Source: Chara braunii (Eukaryota > Streptophyta > Charophyceae > Charales > Characeae). From it: DNA of 20,419 nt. The notes beneath the pieces are model-generated. The model searched no databases. It saw only the letters and a program-made list of their open reading frames with translations, and was not told where the DNA came from. Positions within the stretch are counted from its first letter, which is position 1. Each line of letters starts with the position of its first letter. Of this stretch, positions 10,745 through 17,867 are shown one piece after another. The stretch covers positions 1,858,238 to 1,878,656 of the forward strand of contig BFEA01000264.1 in the NCBI GenBank assembly GCA_003427395.1, read 5' to 3'. The position numbers and the translations under genes were made by a program.

Positions 10745-10845
10745 CAAATTATTTTTTTCGATCCCCAAGGGGATCGAACTCAGGCCTACATTTCAACAGT
10801 TTCGGGGTGTCTCGCGATGTGATCGTTAGCCCAGGCCGATGGGAG
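10745..10845 (-). repeat. tRNA-related (SINE-like) remnant
   Basis: On the minus strand TGGGCTAACGATCAC resembles a pol III A box. About 45 bases later GAGTTCGATCCCC contains a perfect B-box core (GTTCGATCC). A short A run follows on the same strand (about 10750-10757). The order and spacing of the boxes fit a tRNA-derived SINE head or tRNA pseudogene, but the T stem does not pair well. A similar block, GATTCAAACTCAGGACC, recurs near 11960 on the plus strand. Confidence 0.4.
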
Positions 10846-10991
10846 TGCAAAAAAAAAAATTAAAAAAAAATGGGGGAACGAGGTTGTCAAAAAGCAACAG
10901 AGAAAAAAAAAAAAGAGAAAGGGGGCCAGGCCGTCCGCGCCGAAGGATAGAAAGGATGGTGCAGTTGCCGTGGAATGCGGAGTGTGTAGGG

Positions 10992-11022
<31 letters not shown>

Positions 11023-11060
11023 TACTGCTAGCCAGCCGGCCAGCCAGCCAGCCAGCCGAC
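10992..11060. repeat. (GCCA)n tetranucleotide repeat, two blocks
   Basis: About 31 bases of CCAG/GCCA repeat are followed by a short interruption (CTACTGCTA) and a second, slightly imperfect block. Frames through it read Pro-Ala-Ser-Gln or Gly-Trp-Leu-Ala repeats and are not genes. Confidence 0.9.
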
Positions 11061-11154
11061 AGGCGAGCAGCGACGGCCTGCTGAGCCGCTAGTAGTAAGG
11101 AGGGGCTGAGCCCCATACGCTTTATATGGATTTGTGCTTTCATTGTTCTTGTAG

Positions 11155-11357
11155 TAGGAGCCAGCCCAATAGGTTTACGTTCGAGACTGTCACCCTGTTG
11201 GTCTGGGGTTCGTATCTGAACTGACCTTGGGCTGGCTTCTTTTGGAGCGGCCCGTTTCTGACCGCAAGATCGAGGAGATCGCGCGGTCAGAATCAGCCGC
11301 GCGGGGCATGTTCTGCCCCAGCAAAGGCAAAAAAAAAAAAAAAAAAAAAAAAAAAGA
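11155..11357 (+). repeat. SINE-like structured repeat with poly(A) tail, copy 2
   Basis: It opens with TAGGAGCCAGCCCAATAGG and closes its first domain with ACCTTGGGCTGGCTTC, matching copy 1 at 10487. Between them GGGGTTCGTATC resembles a B box with one mismatch, and GCCCAA/TTGGGC forms an acceptor-like stem. Two more hairpins follow: CTGACCGC (11258-11265) with GCGGTCAG (11283-11290), and GGGGCA (11303-11308) with TGCCCC (11314-11319). It ends in an A run of about 27 bases. A tRNA-related head, body and A tail are the layout of a SINE. No target-site duplication was confirmed. Confidence 0.45.
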
Positions 11358-11460
11358 GAGACAAATCTAAAACTACAGGTTGAACGTCACTTGGCGTAGT
11401 AAGAAGTGACAGGGGCTTTGGCCCCAGTGCACTTGACAGGCGACCATTTTCTGCAGTCAG

Positions 11461-11509
11461 GTAAGTTGGTTTTCTGTTTTTTATCTTTTTCTTTTTTTGA
11501 TTTTCGTAG
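11461..11509 (+). other. Intron-like segment
   Basis: CAG|GTAAGT, a perfect donor, is followed by a very T-rich stretch and TTTTCGTAG. Further donor-like sites lie at 11714 (CAG|GTAAGA), 12011 (GAG|GTGAGT) and 13502 (CAG|GTATGT). No flanking exons with coding character were recognised, so this may be a spliced non-coding transcript or chance. Confidence 0.3.
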
Positions 11510-11625
11510 ATTTTCTTCATTTCTAGATTTCGTTCTTGTCTTTTATTCTGGGGGCACCCGTTTGAACCGGTTGCTACTGGGGGCAAGGCAAAGACGAATG
11601 TATCTACTGCTAGAATATGGAAAAA

Positions 11626-11649
11626 TACTACTACTACTACTACTACTAC
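11626..11649. repeat. (TAC)8 microsatellite
   Basis: Eight perfect TAC units directly after AAAAA. Confidence 0.95.
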
Positions 11650-11882
11650 GGGGGAAAGAGAGGACTTACCTGGCCACTAATGGAAGCAACAGTGGGCGGC
11701 GCAACAACCAACAGGTAAGACTCCAATGGGGTACACCGTGACTGTTCGTTTTGTGGACAGGCTGCAAGACGACGCCTGTACCCGACACGTTTTGCATCGG
11801 GGTACGGACTCTTGGGGCAAGTGGGGGAAGACCCTATGATCTTGACACTAGTTTGACACGGTGAAAAGACTTGGTGGAAGGA

Positions 11883-12145
11883 GGCAGCTCGTTTTAAAAA
11901 ACGAGCTGCCCCTCTCAAAAAGAAAAAAAGAGTAGGGGAAGGAAACACAGTTTCCCCCCGATTCAAACTCAGGACCTGGTTTTCGGCAGCCGTGGCTGCT
12001 GAAAAACGAGGTGAGTGAGGAAAAAAAAATCTTTTGCTTTTTTTTTTTGTGATGTGTGAGCTCGTTTTTGTTTTGTGAATCTGGCTTCCTCAGCAGCCAG
12101 ATTCGGGCACAACCTCTGAACTCATATTGAAAGTGAGTTCAGAGG
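11883..12145. other. Cluster of strong hairpins
   Basis: Five stem-loops follow one another: a 13-bp perfect stem, GGCAGCTCGTTTT (11883-11895) with its complement at 11898-11910; GGAAAC/GTTTCC (11940-11954); a 12-bp stem with one mismatch, TTTTCGGCAGCC (11980-11991) with 11994-12005; a 10-bp perfect stem, GAATCTGGCT (12077-12086) with 12095-12104; and a 12-bp perfect stem, CCTCTGAACTCA (12113-12124) with 12134-12145. Each uses a different sequence, so they are not copies of one repeat. Their role is unknown. Confidence 0.75.
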
Positions 12146-12444
12146 GGGAGTGCGCGAACCTGGCTGAGGGTCGGGCTAGGTGCAGCAAGGCAGAGCCTTG
12201 CTGTGCTGTTGTAGCACAACAAGGGGAGGCTGAGTACAACCTTCCCTACATGAATGGGACCTGGGGAAGAACCCAGGTACATTTATACTTGAATCCCTCT
12301 AGTCTTCCTAGGGGAAAATCAAGGTTTGGGACCCTTGATATGAATTTCAGATCGAGGGCTCACAACAGGTATGAATTTGTAGCTGTTGTGCTCAAGGAGG
12401 CAGCCTCAGCTGAGCTTCAGCTGGGCCTTCACCTCTCAGCCAGC

Positions 12445-12452
12445 TATAAAAG
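12445..12452 (+). promoter_or_regulatory. TATA-box-like element inside a palindrome
   Basis: TATAAAAG is flanked by CCAGC (12440-12444) and GCTGG (12452-12456). It is the best core-promoter match on the plus strand of this island. Transcription starting about 30 bases downstream would run through the 29-bp match at 12821 in the antisense sense relative to the methyltransferase gene. Confidence 0.35.
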
Positions 12453-12789
12453 CTGGGCTGGCCAGCACCAACCTCATCATTTTGAGGTGCTGCCCACACT
12501 CTGCCTGAGTGCTTCGCCAACTGCTGAGAGAGAAAGGAGAGGCTACTGGAGTGTAAGGCCAGCTGAATGAGAGAGAGAAAGACCGCTGTTGGAAGAAGAG
12601 AGGAGGTGCTAGACTGTCATAACCAGCTAGCACTGAGGTGGAAGGTGAAGTAGTGAAGGGGGAAGTGCTGCTGGAGTGCATAGAGAAAAGTGAAGGAGGG
12701 GAGCTGGTGGCTGTCATAGCCAGGTGCTCCAAGTGCTGCGGGCAGCCAGAACTAAGGTTTCTAAGGAGGGAGAAGGCAGCCATAGCTAT

Positions 12790-12849
12790 CTCTCTCAAGG
12801 TGAGAGAAGACTGCTACCTTAAATTTTTTGACCACCTTGAATTTGGATT
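12790..12849 (-). pseudogene. Possible fragment of a second methyltransferase-gene copy
   Basis: Bases 12821-12849 are identical to 16474-16502, which lie inside the methyltransferase gene. On the minus strand this stretch reads SKFKVVKKF in both places. Just beyond the exact match the minus-strand translation here (KVAVFS) still resembles that of the gene (YVAKLFS). The similarity fades on either side. A relic of a related copy, or a small captured fragment, would explain it. Confidence 0.4.
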
Positions 12850-12997
12850 TACTATAGCAAAAGTGGAGGCAGGCTGCAGCAAAGGTGAAGGGGAAGGTGC
12901 CTACTTAGAGGGGGAGATTGAAGTCAGATTTGGAAGAGGAGAGGAGAGACTTCAGTTTGGATTTGAGAGATGAAGGTTGGAGGGCGTGTAGTAAATC

Positions 12998-13126
12998 TTG
13001 AAGAAGAAGAAGGAGGAATGGCAGCTATAGCCACCAACTGTTGAAGAAGAAGAAGGAGGAATGACAGCTATAGCCACCAACTATTGAGGAAGAAGAAGGA
13101 GGGGTGGCAGCTATAGCCACCAACTT
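12998..13126. repeat. 43-bp tandem repeat, three copies
   Basis: Units start at 12998, 13041 and 13084 with TTGAAGAAGAAGAAGGAGG (third copy TTGAGG). Each contains GCAGCTATAGCCACCAAC, in which GCTATAGC is a perfect palindrome. The copies differ at only a few bases, so the expansion is fairly recent. Each unit is 43 bp, not a multiple of three, so a coding role is unlikely. Confidence 0.92.
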
Positions 13127-13342
13127 GTAAAGAAGAAAGGGAGTGAGGATACTTCACTTTGTGATACAGTTTAGGGCTGCACACTAAGGGAGTAAGTGGA
13201 GTGGAGGTGGCATAGGCAATTGAAAGGAGGGTTGCCGTGAGCTTCGCACGCGTGACGTCGACAGTTTTGGTGGTTGTTCTGAAAGGTTTTCTTGAGTGGA
13301 CCAGCAAGACACTCAAGGTCAGTGGACTCAGCCTCCCTCACT

Positions 13343-14218
13343 GGTGCCCAAAACCCACACTGTGTTTGACCTTTCTCTGAATATTCTTGGAAATGGCAGA
13401 ATAGTGCGGAGGGGTTTGGTGCATGTAAATGGGGGAGACTGACAAAGAAAAAAAAAATATATGTGCGTGTGCTATTTTATGTGATGTTCTTTTTGGACGC
13501 AGGTATGTATGTGCGACGGGGCGCAGGGTAGTAGGGAGATGATGGTTTGCAGGTTGTGTCTTCGAAGCCCTCGCCCATTTGCATGAAGGAAAAAAAAAGA
13601 AAGAGAAGAACGCGAGAAGAAAGCGGCGTCGAGGAAAGAAGAAAATTCCAGATGGACTTAGACTATTCCCTTAGGGAACCCTTTCTCGCCCGAATAACCC
13701 CCTCTGCATCTGATTCCCGTCTAAATGAAACTTCTTTACTCGCGTTCTTCTTCTTTCGTCTAAGTTACCCTCGACGCTGGTGGTTGAAGGGGAGGTAGTT
13801 TACTTGCCGGGGTCGCATTCCCTACCTCTAGGAGGAATCTGAGGCAGGGGTTTGTTGCCTTAGGGGCCGGCCCTGTATTCGACTCGGAGTGGACCGCTTT
13901 CTGCGGGCGGGTACCTTGCTGCCGTGGTGGAGCTAGCCCAACTTCTGAGCTCCAGGCTTAGGCCTGGGTGAGGAGAAGGGGTGCCCTATACCACCTCTTA
14001 GGGGTTGGGCGTGTAACCTTAGGTGGGGAAAGTAGCGGACCCCTTGATTCTCGCGCAGGGGGCGACTGCTTAGGGTACCCTAATGGTGGGCGCTTTACGA
14101 GCCACCTACCCATGGAAAACTGGAGCCTTAAGGATCCCAGTTCATGTTTAACTAAGGGCAAGTGGGGTGCATTTAGGCACCGCCTACGAGGTAGGCCGCG
14201 CCGCAAGAAGCGCGCGCC
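13343..14218. other. No gene recognised
   Basis: This holds mixed sequence with a purine-rich tract near 13590-13645 and many CCTTAGG/CCTAAGG words. TCCCTTAGGGA at 13667-13677 recurs at 14838-14848 and in the complement at 16078-16088. GAGCTAGCCCA near 13931 and CGCCTACGAGG near 14181 also occur in the tRNA-related repeat at 10487-10576, suggesting a related, badly decayed copy. Open frames lack motifs. Confidence 0.4.
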
Positions 14219-14278
14219 GTAAGAAAAAAATAAAATGGAAATGGGAATTTCAACTTACAAGCGGATTTTGTTTTGCAG
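14219..14278 (+). other. Short intron-like segment
   Basis: GTAAGAAAAA opens a 60-base AT-rich segment ending in TTTTGTTTTGCAG, with CAACTTAC about 25 bases before the acceptor as a possible branch site. All splice elements are present, but neither flank reads as a known exon. Confidence 0.3.
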
Positions 14279-15048
14279 ATACCACTCACTCCCATTGTTG
14301 ATCGGCATGGTAGCAGTGGAATTTACTTGGAGGAGTCATTGCAAGCATGGTTTAATAAGTGTCGACAGACCCAACCGTAAGTTAAAAGTTAGGCTGTCCT
14401 TCCTAATCCTTCCTCAATATCGAGCCTCCGCCTCGGAAGCGGCGGAATAATAGTATCGTTACTCATATAGGCCGGGAATGATAACTTTGGCAAATCATCT
14501 CGTCAAGTCGAAATCAAGTCTTGTGCGATTGAATATAAAGTGTATTGATTTTATTTATTTATATTGTGGTCAGATAATTATAAAGGGACCAGAATAATAT
14601 TGTGGGTTTCACGTTTGATTGAGATCGTCTTAGTCGACCGACATCCGCCTCGTACTTAGGAGATCAGCGCCCTAAGGAACGGGCGACGTTCGAGTTCACT
14701 TGGCGTTAACCAAGTGTATCTATGCTACAGCGAGCGAGCAAACGCCCTCGACTGACCTACCTCTGCAACTGCATTATAAAAACTTTCGCATGTGGGTCGG
14801 TAGTTCAGTAGGGATACGCCCCTAAGGGTGGTGACAGTCCCTTAGGGAAGGGAAAGCTTATGCCCCGTGGGAACCTATCCTGTCGTAGGGGACCGCGGGA
14901 TGTACAGCTGGCGCACTCGGCTAGAGCGGCGAAGGGGCAATGCAACCGCGTCGTCTCGACGATTCGCGGGATTATCTATGCATTATCCTGAGTTGTCTCT
15001 AATTTGTCGGTTTTAACTCCTGCGTGACATAGTCGGGAGGGCCCTCGC
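14279..15048. other. Probable 3' flank of the methyltransferase gene
   Basis: No gene is recognised. It contains a hairpin CACTTGG-cgttaa-CCAAGTG (14697-14716), a TCCGCC/GGCGGA stem near 14424, a TATAAAAA word near 14775 and an AT-rich patch around 14540-14600. If the minus-strand gene was transcribed, its 3' untranslated region would lie here. Confidence 0.35.
14550..14559 (-). terminator. Overlapping polyadenylation signals (AATAAATAAA)
   Basis: Two overlapping AATAAA hexamers on the minus strand lie about 490 bases past the stop at 15049. They are in the right orientation for the methyltransferase gene, but the distance is long and the AT-rich setting makes a chance match possible. Confidence 0.3.
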
Positions 15049-17867
15049 TCACGCGGGGGCCGATGCGCCCGACAGCGGATCTTCTGCTTCTCGGAATTCC
15101 TGAGAGGAGTCGGGAGCTCCAAAGAGCACGCCATGTGCACTATTAGTCGGGACCACCACACTGACCAAAAATGCCACAACTGGAGCAATAGTCTCCTTCT
15201 GCTGTTTTGGAGGTACCGGGATGTTCGCCCCGAGCTGCTGGGCAGCTCCCTCTGCCTCTCCCACACTGTTGCTTTCTTCTGCAGGCTTGCTGATGAGACC
15301 TGGCATCGGCTGCCATGTCTCATGGGTCATTTGTTGGGTCGTAGCCTCCTCAACGATCCCTTCTTCATCCAACTTCTCTTGTTCCTCAAGCCCGTGGTCC
15401 CCGGACACCTCAATATCCTCGTTTAGTTGCGACTCCTTCGCCTTTCCTTTTCCTTGTTTTGACATTTCTCTTTCGAGCGTCTTTGAGATGTCGGTAAGCA
15501 ACCTGATGAGAATCCCCTTTGCGCAACGCTTGTTCACTTCCACAACAAGGCAGTTACGGTTTGAGAGGATGCAGGCAATGACACCTGTTCCCGAGCCAGA
15601 AAAGCCATCCAAAACGGTCGCGCCAGGAGGAGAAAATTTGGTAACCAACCAGGAGTAAAGGGAGTAGGGCTTCTGGTAGGGACATAACACGGTGTTGTCG
15701 CTCAGATGGAAATACTTGCGTGTGCAGGCATCGAACAACTGGAAGTTGTGGCGCCGATCTGTCGGGGCAAAGTTGTAATGTGCCATTTCCCGTTGTCCAG
15801 TGACATTGTAATACCCAAGGAGGCAGAACTCTGTGGCGCTGATAAGTCTGGGATCACCGGGATTTATCACATTCGGCTTGCACCAGGTAAGAATTTCTTG
15901 GCCGGCGTTGCAGACCCGTGCAAATGCAGACCTCACAGACGGAAGCATGTCCACAGAGCAGAAGCGGACGACTGTCCATAGTGATGTACTGGTAACCTGC
16001 TTGACATTTTGCAGCACCTCTACTATGTCGGCCTCTGAGAACGACTCTGTATCAGCTGCATGACCCTTGTGGGCAAATCCCTAAGGGAAGTTAAATACAG
16101 CCAGAGATATTGGCAGTTTTTCCTTCTGGAGTTGTGAGAGATGCAATATATCATCCCAAATCACCTTAACTTCCTCCGCACACCACTCGTGCTTCACCGT
16201 CGTCCAGTCAGTGAAGGGTTCCGACAACACTTGCGGCTGAAGGAGATTGCGACTGGTTGTTTGTGCCTCTCGAATCCTCCTCTCCTCAATTCTTCTCCAC
16301 TGGTTTCCCCATTCAATATGATTGAGCAAAGCTTCCGGCTTACTCCCTCACTTTTCGAAACCGCCAATGAACGTCTCGAGGACCTCCTTCTTTGTGCGCA
16401 ATGGAAACTTTTTTTCTGCCTCCTTGAAGTCCTTGCAGCCCACGCCCTCGCTAAAGAGCTTTGCAACATACCCAAATTTTTTGACCACCTTGAATTTGGA
16501 TTCCATTTCATCAACGAAGATTTGTTTGGATATAACTTCTGTTAGAATAGGGATGATGGCTCCGTGCGGGACATTGGCCATGATGATCCAATGTTGTGCA
16601 GGCATGTCAGCCGGCACCATTGGGATTTTGTTGTCCTTCAGCTTCGCACGGGGATTGAAGAATGCCAACTCTTGTTGCTTCGTGGCCGCCCTGTCGAGCC
16701 TTTTCCCTCCACGCTTCTTTTTCCCGCCTTAAGGTTTGCTTGATTCGGGATCAACTTCAGTGCGAATCTGACTCTTTGCCACAGGTTTGAGCTTTTGGTT
16801 CTTGCACTCTCCCCTCTGCCACATTTCAAAAATTCAGAGTTGAAGGTCCCAAATCTCTTTCGGCCGCATGGCGACCTGTAGCAACAGGTCATTGTTCTGC
16901 ATTGTCTTGGGACCAACGGGTATGCAAAGCTCCCGCAGGCAGGCCGTCTTCACTTCTGCGCTCTTTACAGACCCATTCCTCTCAAAAATATTACGCCAGC
17001 ACTTCATCTTCTCGATGAAGTTCATGTCTCTCTGGAAGCCCGTTGCTAGGTTGTGCTTGTGAGCGACCTGCCTTGCTTCATCCGTTGTCAGGCCCGCATA
17101 TACGTAGCAAATATTCCAATTGTAGTCCTCTTTATCCGGATACATCGTCCTTAGGCGTTCCCTTGCTTCCCGAGAATGTCCACCTCCAAACACATAAACC
17201 GTATAGCCTCCAAACCTCAACTTTGCCAAATCCACATCAGACTTGCTCTTAATCTGCTCAGGATCCACAATGTCGATGAATGGAAGATGATCTCCACTGG
17301 GGTGAGCAAACATGGAGTCCATGATCTCCGAGACATGACTTTCTTCAGGCTCCCGAACTTCCAAAGGTTTTTTTCCCCAACGAGTGGTGGCCTTTTGAGA
17401 CAACTCATCGGCAAGTTAAACGGCTCTTCGGCGATTTTCTTCTCTTTGAGATTCCTTAGCTCTTCCCAGACGCGTGTCAAGTCCTCTGACAGTTCACGTG
17501 GTACAAGACCACGAGACACTTGGATCTCCTCTGCAACTTTCCCTTTCGCTTTTCCTGTCGGGGACTTTGGTGGCTTCGCGGAAGCTGCTTCTGCTTCTTC
17601 TTCTGAGGCTTAGGCTTTGTCCCCGAAAGTTTTTCTAAAACACCAGTGGACTCGGCATACGTCTGTGGCGAAACAACAGGCCCTTTGGAACCCCTCAGTT
17701 TTTTATTGAGCCGGGGTTTTATTCTTGTTGTTCGCTGCCGCCTTGAATGGAAGAAGTGACCGCATTACCTTCGGACCCAAGTACTCACCGAGAGCTTTAA
17801 TGAATTCCTGCTCCAACAAACCAACAAAACAATTAGCCAAAAAAAAGAGAACGTCGGGAGTTGCCAT
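15049..17867 (-). pseudogene. ParB-like domain / beta-class DNA amino-methyltransferase, decayed
   Basis: About 940 codons can be followed from ATG 17867 (context AGCAATGGC) to TGA 15049. The N-terminal helical part is MATPDVLFFLANC-like. It is followed by a Lys/Pro/Ala/Glu-rich linker and a ParB-like domain with GGGHSREA (17164-17187) and YAGLTTDEARQVAHKHN (17050-17100). After a middle region comes the methyltransferase: a motif IV-like VFNFP at 16084-16098, then QKPYSLYSWL (15646-15675, motif X position), motif I DGFSGSGTG (15583-15609) and acidic Glu 15538-15540. Motif IV before motif I is the beta-class order, so the expected product is N6-adenine or N4-cytosine methylation of DNA. The C-terminal tail is acidic and low in complexity. 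The copy is broken: the frame shifts near 17710, 17605 and 17410, and stops interrupt it at 16834, 16729, 16348 and 16081, the last directly after VFNFP where the catalytic aromatic residue belongs. No RNA-processing (MT-A70) signature is seen. Domain calls come from motifs by eye; the ParB-like call is slightly less certain than the methyltransferase. Confidence 0.8.

Larger units (their letters stand above)
12134..13340 (+). repeat. LTR-like segment, tentative
   Basis: The stretch can be read as TGAG...CTCA-ended, with a TATA box about 310 bases in and purine-rich sequence after it. It is followed one base later by TGGTGCCCAAAACCC (13342-13356), which starts with TGG like a tRNA primer-binding site. 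Against this, there is no second LTR, no gag or pol frame follows, and the primer tRNA is not one I recognise. Open frames at 12127-12570 and 12638-12973 have no known motif. A promoter-bearing repeat of another kind is equally possible. Confidence 0.2.

Noticed and set aside
12127-12973. Two plus-strand genes at 12127-12570 and 12638-12973
   Set aside because: No motif, no homologue recognised, and composition is driven by GA-rich repeats. The second frame also lies over a stretch that reads as methyltransferase gene on the other strand.
15288-15310. Hammerhead ribozyme core (CTGATGAG)
   Set aside because: No GAAA box with a closing stem II follows, and the same is true of CTGATGAG at about 15503.
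14976-15323. Separate minus-strand gene of 115 codons
   Set aside because: It overlaps the C-terminal tail of the methyltransferase frame in another phase and has a Ser/Arg-rich composition typical of a shadow frame.
16194-16545. Plus- and minus-strand genes inside the methyltransferase middle region
   Set aside because: They are alternate-frame shadows of the continuous minus-strand frame that carries the ParB-like and methyltransferase motifs.
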